The position numbers and the translations under genes were made by a program. Source: Biomphalaria glabrata (Eukaryota; Mollusca; Gastropoda; Planorbidae). From it: a stretch of 64,000 nucleotides of DNA. The DNA is taken from the NCBI RefSeq assembly GCF_947242115.1, contig NC_074713.1:29250697-29314696 (forward strand). Reading direction: 5' to 3'. The notes under the pieces are model-generated. The model saw only the letters and a program-made list of their open reading frames with translations, had not been told where the DNA came from and searched no databases. The first letter of the stretch is position 1, and each line of letters begins with the position of its first letter. Below are positions 35,301 through 47,700 of this stretch, one piece after another.

Positions 35301-38300
35301 TTTTGTTTCTTTTAATATTTAGACAATTTAAGCCAATTCTAAAAAAAAAAAAAAAACTTGACTTTTTTTATTGTTTGAACAGAGGCAGACTACTGGTGGG
35401 AACAATGTATGGGCTGTTTGTTCATCTTTCTGTTATTTATGCTGTGAAGAACAGAGCCTTTAATCATGTGATAGATGCTTCTAGCTCTAGTTGGTTACAG
35501 GAACATGTTACTGATATGAGTGAAAGGTAAGCCTTGAACCTCTCTATAGCTCTCAAACAACAGATCATAGAGAAGTGTATCACTAGGTTTAGAGTTTAAC
35601 TACTTATTATGCTGTTCTCTTCATATAATGGAGCTTGCTCAAAGAGCACTCAAGATTTTTTTACCCTTAAAGCAAATTTTCTCAAACTGTGATGCGCACC
35701 CTTGAAGATGTGCTGACAAGGGAGTCACAAAGGCGGTCAATATTTTTCAAGGGTCAAACAATTGTATTGTATTGGCATGTAGTTATAAATCCCTATGTGA
35801 ATATTGATCAAGTGAAATGTAATCCTTAGTTTCAAAAAAAGATGAAATTATTTCTCCCTTTATTTTTTTTTAATTGCTTTTATCTAGCCATTTTTCATGC
35901 TTTTAGTTGCATTTATAGCATGCTCAGAAACCTCTCATTAGTGGACCAGTGGGGGGAGGGGGTATCTGGGAGAAGGTTTTCCAAGCTGCCTTTAGGCGCT
36001 CAGTAAACACAACTTTACTCAAGTCAGGCGTCGAACTTCGAGCCCCCCTTGACAGGTAGCCAAACAAGCCTAAGCATACTTGGCCTTTCGGCCACACATC
36101 CTTTTTTAACGTTATTGACTCAAAAAAGTTCATTCAAATATAAAACCGAAATTCTTTTCTACTAATACAATTCTACCCATCGTTCTCACATCAGAAAAGT
36201 CTCATATGTGAACCATCTTTCTGTTGACTTCTTATGCATGAATAAAACAAGTTCAGTACAATGAAGCTAGTTAAATATGAGGAAGATCTTATGAGGATTA
36301 AGAACACACATATATATATATATGAATAGCTTTTTTTTATATTGCTTTTTTATTTCACAGTTTGTGTACATTTTTACCAGGACTCAGCAAGTTACTATTG
36401 CCCAGAATAAACCCATTCTCTTTGATAGGCTTTGGTTGCAGTATTGCTTTACTTATAACTTATTTTCTTATTGATAAACAGTAAGTACAGTTAGGTAACC
36501 CTAATAGACAGCACATACTACTCTCACATTCCACTAATTATAATCACACATTGTTATGTTCTTCTCTTCATTTCTTGTAGTCAGTTCTACATTGTTGACC
36601 CTTGGGCTGCCATAGCCATTGCAATCATGACCTTTGGCACTATGTTTCCTATGAGTTCATATACTGGGAAAATATTATTGCAGGTAAGTTTCTGTTGTGT
36701 CTAGTAGATTGTGTGAAAACAAAGTAACAAGTTGATGTAGCTTAAAAATTCAATGAAATTAAAATAACAAGTTGATGTAGCTAGAAGATAAAATCAAAAT
36801 AAAGTAACAAGTTGATGTGGCTTGAAGAATGAGTTAATGTTTTTTAGAGTAAACAAGGCCCAAAATATATTTCAATTGTCTCATTCTGTGAAGTCATTGT
36901 ATGATTATTTCACAGAATTTCTGTATCTTTTAGAACCATTAGTTGTCAGTATGTAATGTGTTTGCTTCTTTTTACTTATTGACACAGACTACTCCCTCTC
37001 ATATACTGGGTCAACTGGACAAAGTTTTGAGAGAAGCCTCAACCCTAAAAGGAGTCCTGGAGTTTAGACATGAACACTTCTGGACACTTTCATTTGGAAC
37101 TCTGGTATTTTTTTGTATTATTTAAAACTTTTAACAATGAATATGTTAATGTCTTTGTTTGTCTTATATCAATGACAGACACACCTTCAAAAAGTCCTAG
37201 ACATTGTGTTCTTTTAGTTGTTTTATAACTGCATGGGCAGACAACCCTCTAGACAGCTGGCATTAAATTGTTTAAGATTTTTGTTTTTCTTTGACATTTA
37301 GCTTGCTTTTCATATCTAACATTATCAATAGTTGTTAACTTAATCTAAAAAAATAAATGTGAAAACTTTAAAGATTTCAAAAATGTGCTTTTATACTCTA
37401 AAGGCTGGCTTAATTAAAGCATCAGAAAATGACACAATGCTTGAGACAATATCATGCATTAAGTTATACATTTGATTTAGATAACTTTTACTAGCTAAGA
37501 ACCAATGTGATACAACTTGATACTTTTCTAATTAATATTAATCAATGTGTGTAAGGTAAAACATTTACATTAAGAAGGAATAATGAACATCTGTAGATAA
37601 TTTGGTAAAGCAGTAGCAAATTTCACAAAGTTGTTCTATTCAGAATGAAATCTGCAGATACAGACTGTTCAATGAAATGTTCATGTTCCATGGTGGATTT
37701 GATTTGATACAGTCAAATCTTGTTTCATTAAACTTCATGGAACTAGTGCAGTTTGTTAAATATATAAGATATTTGAGATAACAACATGTAGGTCATATGT
37801 TGTAGCCTTTTTGTGATGCTCTTTTCACTTGAGTAGCATTTTGCTTTCAAAATATCATTCTAAGTAGATTTTTTTTTTAAATATTATCTATTGCCTTAAG
37901 CACTTCTTGAACACTATTGTTTAGCATCATTGAACACTCAGCTTCTATAGTGCTGGTACATTTAGAGTTTGTTTTTTCTTCCTTGCATCAAAATAATTTA
38001 ATTTTGTTTTTGCAAATTTCTCACACCCAATTGGTCACACCCAACTGTTCTATTTGCAGTGTACTTGTAAATCCAGATTTGAGTATTAAACTTGTATACA
38101 AAGTAACGAGGTTTAAAATTAATACACAGTTATACTGTTTTCAAAAGAGGCATGTGCAACAAGATCAATTCAAACACATTTTTTATTTCATTATAATAGT
38201 TTGAGAAACACTGGTCTGATGTATATAGATGCCAATCAGAAGCCTAAGTCTCAGATATGTTGGAAACAATTGATACAGTTAAACAAATTAGATCATGGGC

Positions 38301-38899
38301 CTAATATTCAAAATTGAAAAAAAAATGAATATTTGAAATAAATGAATTTGATAAAAACAAAAGAGAAATGAACATTTTATGTTCTAAATGTTGTTCTACA
38401 TTTACTAACAAACTGCTTATCTGGGATTGGAAAAAAAATAAAATAACTGACACTTATTTTTAAATGTATTTGATTGAATAAATTTAAGCTCTAATGAACT
38501 TTATGTTTAAAATTAAGATCACATTTTTTAACTGTTCATTGTGTATCTTGTACATTTATCTCACTTTTTCTATTGTTTCTAGTTTTAAGTATTGACTAGC
38601 AATAAATAAATTTACAGGCAGGTTCAGTTCAAGTCAGAGTTCGAAGAAATGCAGATGAGCAGTTAGTGCTGGCTCATGTTTACAGCAGACTCAACAATCT
38701 TGTACATCAACTCACAATACAGATTTTCAAAGATGACTGGACTCGGTCTTCAGCATATCCATCATTTACTGGACAATCTGCTGGACACTATTCTCAACCC
38801 CATGTCACATATCCTACACCATATAGTAGTAACTTGCCACACTCACTTCCACCAGTCCCTCAGAGCAACAGACAGCCTATTTATATTAACCCAGTTTAA
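32319..38899 (+). CDS. Zinc transporter 6-like (CDF family), 12 exons seen, one in-frame TAG
   Basis: Exons by splice signals and phase: 32319-32350 (tentative), 32971-33060, 33239-33323, 33842-33884, 34050-34115, 34374-34454, 35255-35290, 35383-35526, 36361-36480, 36581-36683, 36988-37104, 38618-38899 (TAA). About 399 codons; the start exon is missing. Diagnostic stretches agree with remembered ZnT6: GTIYPF, CHSTNSMALTAF, SSAYSFGYERFEVLAVF, GRLLVGT, SSSWLQEHV, TFGTMFPMSSYTGKILLQTT, GQLDKVLREASTL, FRHEHFWTL, VRVRRNADEQLVLAHVYSRL and IFKDDW. The six hydrophobic segments and cytosolic C-terminal domain of the family are present. ZnT6 itself lacks the usual metal-binding His/Asp set and works with ZnT5 in the early secretory pathway; the same positions look non-canonical here (LLIFD, IVDPWAA). 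Oddity: in exon 34050-34115 the codon at 34075-34077 is TAG where a Trp (SYW) is expected. The C-terminal tail is shorter than in vertebrates. Confidence 0.92.
33597..33755 (+). mobile_element. Diverged SINE, family A, in a zinc-transporter intron
   Basis: GATGCCTGGTTGTGTGGTAT retains the tRNA-like head, GCAGGTTCGGACTC the decayed B-box, and TAATAATCTTCAATTCTGAA with the following G the hairpin tail. It lies between exons 33239-33323 and 33842-33884. It is an older copy than 29377. Confidence 0.75.
34141..34222 (+). repeat. 41-bp tandem duplication in intron
   Basis: GTTGTGTGTCTGACTGTATG followed by ATTG(C/T)AGC(G/A)TAT occurs at 34141 and 34182. It sits in the intron right after the exon with the in-frame TAG. 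Confidence 0.75.
34585..34775 (-). mobile_element. Degraded SINE, family B, in intron
   Basis: On the minus strand, fragments of the family B head (CTGGGGTTCAAATTCTGG), middle (ACTACAGGTGGAGGGAATAA) and tail (GTTGTTGGCCATATAATACC) occur in the right order. Mutations are heavy, so the copy is old. Confidence 0.6.
35935..36105 (-). mobile_element. tRNA-related SINE, third type, in intron
   Basis: On the minus strand: GGATGTGTGGCCGAAAGGCC, then GCTCGAAGTTCGACGCCTGA (B-box-like), then GAGTAAAGTTGTGTTTACTG and a C-rich end. The order fits a tRNA-headed SINE different from families A and B. The minus-strand open stretch across it (35924-36133) is not a gene. Confidence 0.55.
36716..36838 (+). repeat. 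Three imperfect copies of a unit of about 48 bp in intron
   Basis: AAAGTAACAAGTTGATGTAG (or AAATAACAAGTTGATGTAGC) recurs at about 36721, 36764 and 36800, between exons 36581-36683 and 36988-37104. Confidence 0.75.
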
Positions 38900-38969
38900 C
38901 AACACACAACCTAGCCTTAGTCCAGTTTAACTACACACAGCTTAATCTTAGTCCAGTTTAACAATATAC
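38891..38969 (+). repeat. 31-bp repeats overlapping the zinc-transporter stop codon
   Basis: CCAGTTTAAC recurs at 38891, 38922 and 38953. The first unit contributes the last codons and the TAA stop of the zinc-transporter frame; the others lie in the 3' UTR. With a 31-bp period, further units cannot extend the frame once the first stop is used. Confidence 0.8.
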
Positions 38970-39002
38970 AGCCTTGCCTTTGCCTTCGAACTTTATAATC
39001 TT

Positions 39003-39008
39003 AATAAA
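39003..39008 (+). promoter_or_regulatory. Likely polyadenylation signal of the zinc-transporter gene
   Basis: AATAAA lies 104 bp after the TAA stop. Another AATAAA lies at about 39069. Confidence 0.6.
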
Positions 39009-39132
39009 TGTATTTTAGAAGTAATTAGAACAGAAAACCTTTTTTCTACGATTAAGACAACATTTTTGAATAAAGAGGCAATAAAAGACATCACAAAATT
39101 TTAGCTGTTTAATGCATGGCTTCCTCCTAAAG

Positions 39133-41350
39133 CAGGGGTCGGCAACCTTTTGAGTCAGAAGAGCCAAAAATTACAATTTACAAAACTTTTAAATTTTAAA
39201 GAACCACAACGTTTTTTTTTCTTGCCAACAATACGTATCTTTTCATAAGACAAAATATTTATTTATTCATATATAGGCCTAAGTATTGTTTTAACAGCAA
39301 AAGTAGATAATATATATATATATATGGCATTATTAGATAATTGCTTTGTTTATGTTGGTAGCTAATAAAGCAGTTAAACATTTATTAGCAACACTAACTT
39401 GTACTTCAATAACAAGCAATTAAGCAAACAAATTCAATGGAAGCGATGGCTTTGGTTTTAGAAATTTTGTATACATTTGGCTCATAACTTGTTTTTTAGT
39501 TTCAAACATGACTCTAAATTTTCATTTGTTTGTTGACCTCTTACTTTTAATAATATCATGCAAGAGAACGCTTGCTCGGACGAATATGTAGATCCAAATA
39601 TAGCACTCAAAATGCCAACATCTTCACCTCAATGTTGCAAACTGGAAGATTATTCCTTGCGCCGAATCAACTCGCGACATTTTTTTTAAAGATGTCCACT
39701 TGTTGCGTTACGTACATGCATTTCTGGACTTTCAACTCTTCCAACTTGCTTTTCAACTCTTTAAATTTTCAACTCCACAAAGTTTTACTTTCAATCAATG
39801 ACATTTCTAGAAATATAGTATCAATTTCAAATGGATCAATGTGGATTTCGTTACTATTTGTGCTGATTTACTAGTAATGCTAGAATGATTTTGTTAGTTT
39901 GTAATTCTTCATAACTGTCATAGAAAACTGTCAACAAATTCATCTTTGAATTATTATTTTTTTTTGTAACTGTGCTGAAGTAATTCGTGTCAACAGTTGC
40001 ACCGATATTATCGCGATATTTCTTTAGACATTTAATAAAAAAGTAAATTACCGCTATTCTGCAATAATATTTTTTTTCAAAAGAAGCCTAATCTTCTACC
40101 CAAACATCGGCTGGGTTTCCATTTCTTTGTGGTTTAACATTCAGCTCATTTAATTTCGCTGTTATGTAAAGTTAACATTTTTGCAACCTTTCTCTAATTC
40201 AGGGTGATAAATATCTTGTTTATTTAGGAATGTATTTAATTCCTTCAAGCACAAACCAAAACGTTTCAACACCTTACCTTTGGAAAGCCATCTCACACTT
40301 TATTGTGAAGGAGATCGTAATACGGAGTTTCCATTTCGCTTAAGAATTCTTTAAATTGACGATGGTTAAGTGCTTTTGACAAGATGCTGTTAACAATCTT
40401 GATTACCGAACTTATGACCTCAACTATTTTGGCCTGAATCGTTTGGTCAAAAAGCGCTTCTTGGTGTATTCAGTGAAACGTAAGAATTTTCGCAATTTAT
40501 TTTGCTTTGAAGAATCGTAGTTGCTCCTTTATTTTTTCCTGTCTGGCTCAATCAGTTGTTATTTAAACGATTTTAATGTCTTCAAGGTATTTTTGCTCGG
40601 CATACACTCTATCATCCCCTCTAGTTTGTCTCCAGAGAGGTAGCAATCCAAGTTCTTCTTTTGGAACTTGGGAAGACATACATGACAAAAGGGTCAACTT
40701 ATCCTGTCTTTTATGTTGCCAATTCAACTATAGCAAGTGACAAGACAGAAAAATATTGAATATCTTATACCTGCTAATATATTACATTTAAAGACATTTT
40801 AGCGATTCCATCTTATACTGTTTTAGCTTTGATTTTTTTTCAAGTTCTTTTTTTCGAAATCATGAAAATGTTTTCCAGATGCATGTATAAAGCAATCTTT
40901 GACATACCATATGTAAATGGTTTGCCTTTTTGTGCAATTTTTAGTGGTACGTACTGGTACCCAACGTTTGCCAGATCAGCATTACTTATAGATTGCTTCT
41001 AACTTTGAGAAGATAATTCGCTTCTAACTCATTTACCTGAAACAATAAACTATAAGTCACAGCCAAAAGCGAATTAAAGCGTACATAGAAGCATCAGACG
41101 ACGGCGTCATTCAAGAGCTTCCGACGGACTGATTACAGTGACGACGTGTGTAATGGGGGAGGGGTATGGTAAAAAGCGAGTACATGTGGCTGAAGATAGA
41201 ATCAGTACCTAATCCTCGTTAAACGATTCAAAACTTTTTGAAAAAAAAATTTCGATAAAATAAATAATATTTGCGTATGGAAAGAAAGAGCCGCAGCTTC
41301 ACATCCAAAGAGCCGCATGTGGCTCGTGAGCCGCAGGTTGCCGACCCCGG
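39133..41350 (-). mobile_element. hAT-type DNA transposon, 2.2 kb, decayed
   Basis: It begins CAGGGGTCGGCAACCT and ends AGGTTGCCGACCCCGG, near-perfect inverted termini of a well-known hAT type. Flanking TCCTAAAG (39125-39132) and TCCCAAAG (41351-41358) are a 7/8 target duplication. The minus strand has scattered coding-like stretches (for example near 40560-40720), but no intact transposase frame, so it is an old nonautonomous copy. Confidence 0.85.
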
Positions 41351-41358
41351 TCCCAAAG

Positions 41359-41884
41359 TAAACTGTTAAAATCAATGACATTTATCGACAAATAAATATA
41401 TTTTGTAAGAATGTTATATATTTGTTTTTGGAAAACCTAAATACATTTTTGTTTCATCCTTTTTCATTGTTAGCTTATTTCTTATCATTACTATCATTTC
41501 TTTTTTAAACTTTGAAATGCAGAAATAACACAACAGAATTCTGAAAACCACTTTAGACAGCTGTAATCATGCATTTTTTTTTTAATTATTGTCCTGCCTA
41601 ACTTTATTTTTTTTCTAAGTGTTTTTCAAGAATCTTTTTGCTTGGACACTGAGAACACGTTTTTTTCTAGGACAGACAAACTTGGAGAAAAAAGTTATTT
41701 TTGCATACACTACAACCTCATCAAAATAATACAGTGTGAATATATATTTATACTATTTCAGCTTGCTAGTACTATTTAAACAAAAAACAACAAGAACTAA
41801 CATGATCCTAAATGAATTTTTTTAACCAAGTATTTCATCAAAACTTTAAACAATGAGACAAAAATCTACCTAATTAACTCAATG
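41359..41884. other. Intergenic, no gene seen
   Basis: AT-rich sequence with T-runs; nothing supported. Confidence 0.4.
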
Positions 41885-42335
41885 GCCATCCCAACAGCAA
41901 AGTATGCATGCGAGACATGGAAGTCATCTGCCAAAATTGAGAAAAGAATAAATGTGGCTCAACAAGAATGGCTGAGACAGATTTTAGAAGTCAGTTACAG
42001 AGATCAGGTCTCAAACAATGAAATCCTATGCTGAACTGGGGCTCGACCACTTAATGAGGTTGTCATGACTAAGCGTCGCATGAGGTTTGTGGGACTTATC
42101 CTTTGACAGAATAAATTGCACATACCAAGAGTTGCAATGATATGGAGGCCAATATGACAAATGCGCAAACAAGGACATCCTCGTATAATGACACTTTCAA
42201 GGAGGACCTTCAAACAGTGGTCAAAAGGTGGGAGGAAGGTTCAGACATTTCCAGTGACAGATCTTTATGGAGACAGTTTGCCGCCCAATGCGCCAAACAT
42301 CGTGGCAGGATCTAAGTCTAAGTGTGACGCTCACA
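41885..42335 (+). pseudogene. LINE C-terminal relic (second LINE family)
   Basis: Plus-strand pieces read TAKYACETWKS-like, then KIEKRINVAQQEWLRQILEV, SYRDQVSNNEIL, TGARPLNEVV, RMRFVG and HIPRVAMIW. This is the C-terminal domain of endonuclease/RT LINEs, of the kind often mislabelled craniofacial development protein 2-like. A TGA interrupts the frame after NNEILC, and further breaks follow. The RT domain is absent. A relative is captured in the hAT element at 25175-25530. The retrotransposon is different from LINE copies 1-3. Confidence 0.7.
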
Positions 42336-42612
42336 GTGGTTGCATGGAATTTAAACACCTAAGTGCCTTCATGAAAAAATTATAACACTTTGCTTGAAAC
42401 TTGAATGGCAGGGCATTATAAATTAGATAGTCAAGTCTGATGGTGATATTTAAGTCTTGCTAAAGACATGAAAATGTAAAATAATTGGGAGCACTATGAT
42501 TGAATTAAAAGCTTTGATTAACTCTTTTGCAATCACAATTTTCCCACTTAAAGGCACTTTAGTTTTTAATCAATACTAGTCGACCGGCAGCATAGCATAC
42601 ACCGCTATTTTG

Positions 42613-43008
42613 GAGGGCCGGCATTAGGCCCTGCACTTTCATAGGACCCGCGCTAATTCTAGGTGTATAAATTATTAAATTAAACCATATAACTTAAAAC
42701 AGATTTCAAACTAATGAAGAATTACTTGAGGTCAACAATTCTCAAAGATAGATTGAAAAATTTGGTAATTCTTGCTATTGAGCGTGATCTATGTACGAAA
42801 CAGAATTCTTATGATATACTGTATGACTTTGCCACATGCAAGGCTCGTAAAGTAATTCTGTACATAGTAAAGAATGAATAAAATGTATAGATGAATTTAT
42901 TTTCTAATACAAACTCTTAAATTTCACTTATTATCCTCTTCCCTAACCAAACGTGGCCCCACGAAATCCGTTTCGCATAGGGCCCCACAATTGTTAAGTC
43001 TGGCCCTG
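42613..43008 (-). mobile_element. hAT MITE, GGGCCGG family, 396 bp
   Basis: It begins GAGGGCCGG, then AGGCCCTGCACTTTCATAGG, and ends GTTAAGTCTGGCCCTG. It is an inverted relative of 51318-52027 and 59719-61232 (shared CACTTTCATAGG, CCGTTTCGCATAGGGCCCC). Flanking CTATTTTG and CTATTTAG are a 7/8 target duplication. There is no coding capacity. Confidence 0.78.
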
Positions 43009-43019
43009 CTATTTAGTGA

Positions 43020-43440
43020 CCTGTAAATATACATAGTAGATTACTTGTTCTCTTTCCATGACTTCTTGGTCACAATGGTTAAGTGCGGCGCTGCTATTTA
43101 GTGTTTGTAAAATGTTTGTACATGTTCCGGATGTTCCTTCAGAGTTGATGATAGTTTACTTCCTAGTCCAAACCTCCTGCAGGACGAAGGGGGATGGGAC
43201 AGTCCAGCGCGCAAACCGCACGACCAGGCAGCCATCCGTAGCGAAGGGTGAAAAAATACTTGTTCCCCCCCTTTTTTTTCTCTCGAGTCCTGCTCTCTGT
43301 CGCCTCAATAGTTCCTACAGAGTAGATTACTTGTTCTCCCCACCCCCCTCTTTTTACGTGAGGTAGAAATTACAAAAAGAGTGATCTTTCTTGGTTACAA
43401 CGGTCAGGCCCTGCTATTCTGTGAATACTTGTTCTTACAC
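43020..43440 (+). repeat. Diverged direct repeats, partly split by a SINE
   Basis: AGTAGATTACTTGTTCT occurs at about 43036 and 43321. GTTAAGT..GGC.CTGCTATT recurs near 42993, 43078 and 43399. The second occurrence is followed at once by the family A SINE. The arrangement looks like a small array grown from the flank of the MITE at 42613-43008. The plus-strand open stretch 43058-43366 runs across it and is not a gene. Confidence 0.5.
43128..43245 (-). mobile_element. SINE, family A, internally deleted
   Basis: Read on the minus strand: GGATGGCTGCCTGGTCGTGC and GGTTTGCGCGCTGGACTGTC, then directly CCATCCCCCTTCGTCC and AGGTTTGGACTAGGAAGTA, then ATCAACTCTGAAGGAACATC. The B-box part is missing. 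Confidence 0.8.
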
Positions 43441-43499
43441 CCCCCACCCCCATCTTGTTTTTTGTGGGGTGAATATCCGCAGAAATAAGAGAGTGATCT

Positions 43500-44754
43500 T
43501 TCCTTTACTTCTTGCTCGTCCAAACTGTTGAGGGAAGAAGAGAATTATATATATATATATATAGATGACAGCCAAAAGGGTCGATTAAGAAAAATATTAA
43601 TATTAAAGCTTATTGGCATTGTTAGCCCTTTGGGTCTAAATTGTGAAAGAGAATATCTGTGACATTGAATGAGTCAACAAAGCAAAGGTATTTAATACAT
43701 CAAGACAAGATTTGAAATAGGGAAAGTGATGGAGTAGCTAAAACAAAGATGTTACATCCTTAAGGCTTGCTGGAATATGAGTTGAGACAGCATTTAGTCA
43801 TATTACACTGTAGGCTGTTCAACAGTTAAAATAACATGAACTTTGTCATTGGAGAGAAATAAAGCCAATATATTACAATTCTTGTGAGACACAGAGATTA
43901 ACTAGTGTTTTTTTTTTAACAAAGCCTTACAAAATATGAATCCAAAAAAGAACAAAACCAGTGAAGAACTGTTGAAGCTTTTATTAATAATGCAAAGATA
44001 AGAACAAGATCAACATTGCAATAAACAATAGAAAGACAATCACCATTAGCATCATTAATAAGATTTATCAATGTAAGAGAAATGGCAATAGTATTCAAAC
44101 ATCAAAAGCACCATGGCATAAATAGGATCACCATAAAGATGAAAAGTCAACAAACAAAACAAAAAGTAATTGTTGAAAACATTAGTGTTAAATATCAATA
44201 CTAAGATTGAAACTACTTTTCTGGAACACTGCTTTATGTTTGTGGCTGAGTCAATATTGTATCATAAACTTCAATGGAATACTTTTTTTTTTTTTTTGGA
44301 TAGGGGGAATCCTCATAGTAAACCAGAAATTCTTCATGGAATAATGAAAATATCAGTGAAGTCTTACAGGCTTTGATATATGACACATAAAGACAAAGCA
44401 ATAAAAAAAACTTTAATCAATATAAAGTAGGCTAGGCAACAGATAAATGTATCCATTGGAATTAGAGTTATTACTTGCGACAACTTAGCAGCTTTTAACA
44501 AACAAAATGGGAATAATCAAATATCAAATCAACTTTTGTAATTATTAGTTAAAATAAAACATAACAGAAATTGATTTAAGTAATTATCTATACCAATTCA
44601 CTAAAGTAGAAGATGTTTAAAAGACTCCAATTTCTACTTCACTGACTGTTTTGAATCATAAGTCAATTGCAGTATAGGAGAACTTATTGCACAAAATAAA
44701 AAGCAATGCTTTTAATTAAATAATTAAAAATAAAAGGTCTGTCCTTCAAAATAA
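43500..44754. other. Intergenic and 3' flank of the SCCPDH-like gene
   Basis: I find no gene. A TA microsatellite lies at about 43544-43562. The minus-strand 3' UTR of the oxidoreductase gene must end somewhere in the right part, but no clear AATAAA was found close to the stop (an AATTAAA lies about 40 bp after it). Confidence 0.4.
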
Positions 44755-47700
44755 CTAATCTGCCTTTTTGTCCCGACTGTTGTTAGGGGAGATAGTCATT
44801 AATGTTATGTTATGTTTCTGAAGTCGCTCCATTAAGTTAGTGCCAGAGAAAGCTGCTCCAGGGGTCAGGACTCCTCCTCTGAAATAGGCACAATTACAAA
44901 GAATTACAAATGTTACCAAAACAAAAATACTGATTGTATGAACTTACAAATCTTTATCAAAGCACTGCTAAGACCAAGTCAAGCAATCTTATTACCTTCC
45001 TTTAGAAAAAAAAATTGAATTTATTTGATCAAAATATGAAATGAATGGACTATAATTAGTATGTTCATGTGTTAAAGTATAAAACTATCTGTGCGAAGAG
45101 AAGTTGTATCATCTTAGAGTTGAATTAAGAGTTTTAGATCTAAAGATGGGATTATAAAGTAAACAATTAAACGAACTAATTTTTAGTACGCGATTCATTA
45201 CGGTATTGTCTAATGAAAAAATGTTCGTCAGGAAATCTGTAGTCACAGATATCAGGAACTAATTTATGTAAAAAATGCTTTTGAAACACAAAATTGAAGG
45301 TTATTTTTATTATATAATGAAATCAATGGATCTTCTTTTGTATTTTCATGTGTCAAAGTAAAAAACTATCTGCGCAAAGTGTATTTCTTAAAATTAGATC
45401 TAGGTCTAAATCCTTTCGATCTTTTCTCATGTCAACATTGTTAACCATGGCCTAGAATAGATCCATAAATACTATAGCTTTAATAGGGTCGGACAACTTT
45501 ATTTTTTTTTTTTAGGGTCTTAAATTTGTTTTAGGGCTACAATACATACACTACGGTCTAAGTTGGTACCCAAGAAACATTCCTGCCAAGTTTTATCAAG
45601 ATTGGTCAAGTGGTTTTGATGTCTATAAGTCACATACATACACACACCTTACATTCTACTTTATAATATAGATATATATTATATATATATAATATTAGAT
45701 CTAGATGTCAGATTAAATCTACAATCTAAATCAATACAACAATAGAGATGATATCTAGACTAGATCTATGTCTATATAATGAATATAATCTACTCTAGAT
45801 CTGGGCTCAAGTGTTACCGATGCCGTGGATCCGCTACAAACGTAGGTCTACTCCAAACTTTCGTAGGCCTACCTTCATCCTTGATCTATTCTATACTAAG
45901 ACTAAGAATCTAGTCTAGATCTAGACTAGATGGTAGCAGATGTTATCGATCTAGATCTAGACAATCTAAATCATACTACAACTAAATTGGATCTAGTAAT
46001 GTAAATGTAGAGAATCATGACATAACGTAATGAATGACTAGAAGTCACTAGCTAGATCTATTCCTGTATAACAAGTTATCTAGATTCTAGATCTAGAATT
46101 CAGATCTAGATTAGATATCTACAACGTCACTCAATGTGTTTTGAATCGATAGCACTTCGATATTTTTTTTCTATACAAATGAATAGGGAATCAAGGATTC
46201 AACATAATTAATTTCTACTAATGAACTTACAAAAAAAAAAAGTCACGTTGGTGTATCAGCTAACTGACGGTACCAACCCGCCACTCCCTCACTCTCGCGT
46301 TCTTGATTTCTAGACTAAATCTAATTGCTTTTAAGAACCAATCAATGTATAGATCTGGACACAATGTGTTCTACCCCCCCCCCCCCCCCAACAGGACGGC
46401 TTAGCGTGACCTCCGTGACTGCTCGTAAGCTAGTCAAGAGAGGAGGGGAAAAAAGGATACGAAATACGTAACGCAGCGGGTTAAATGCGTATTTACGTAC
46501 TGACGGTCATTTTTGGGAGATTTTGCGTAACGAATACGCCTTTTGCGTAACGGTAGGCAGGTCTGGCTTACAAACAAGCTCTTGCAAAATTTGTCTTACT
46601 AATAAATAAGTTGTTGTCAAGAGTAGAACTTACTTATGGAAGATATTAGATTTTTCCTTCAACAAACTGACAGCTGACTGAACCATACAAATAGCAGTGG
46701 TCACGTAACCTGGTTCTGAGAAAACATGTTTATATCATAGATTTGATGTTTAAAGTTTACAATAATTTGTTACTTTAAAAATTGTCTAGTGCCATATGTT
46801 GAATTATAAATGTATTCACAATGCTTGCTCATTGTTATAATGTGAGACAAACAAATATTTAAGGAAGCTCTAACCAATGGTTATTAGAACAGCTAGACAT
46901 TTTTCAGCTTTACTTTACTAAACTAACCTGGTCCCATTAGTTTGGTAACAATTTTTTTGTTTGGCTTTTGACCAGTTCTGTCAGTAACATCTTTAGTGTA
47001 GCCATACCCAAAAAATGTCATGGAAAAAGATGTGCTCTCAATCTGTAAACCATCAATTATGTACCAGGTTTAAGGACTCAATAAATGGTACATAGATCTA
47101 GTTTTTATTTTATCTTAGAAGTCACAATTAAACTAAAACATGGAGTAATACGAATAATCTGTTCCTACACAAGCATAAGAAATTATTTTTTTAATGCTAA
47201 AATAATACGAAAATTCAATTCCTATAAATTCGTGCTAAAACAAGAAATAGCAGGTTACTTAGATTACAATTTTAATTGGTACCAGAACACACACATGTTT
47301 TAACCTGGCCAAATGACTCACCTGTTTTCTGGTTGGGCCACCTTTCTTGAAAAATCCCAAAGATACAATGTGAGGATACTGGAAGACAAAGAAAATCATT
47401 TCATGGTGATAAGATATAACAATGTGAGGATACTGGAAGACAAAGAAAATCATTTCATGGTGATAAGATATAACAATGTGAGGATACTGGAAGAGAAAGA
47501 AAATCATTTCATGGTGATAAGATATAACAATGTGAGTATACTGGAAGACAAAGAAAATCATTTCATGGTGATAAGATATAACAATGTGAGGATACTGGAA
47601 GACAAAGAAAATCATTTCATGGTGATAAGATATAACAATGTGAGGATACTGGAAGAGAAAGAGAATCATTTCATGGTGATAAGATATAACAATGTGAGGA

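Noticed and set aside
38190-38215. hAT-type terminus (GAGAAACACTG) ending a MITE in the zinc-transporter intron
   Set aside because: No convincing partner end or target duplication was found nearby.
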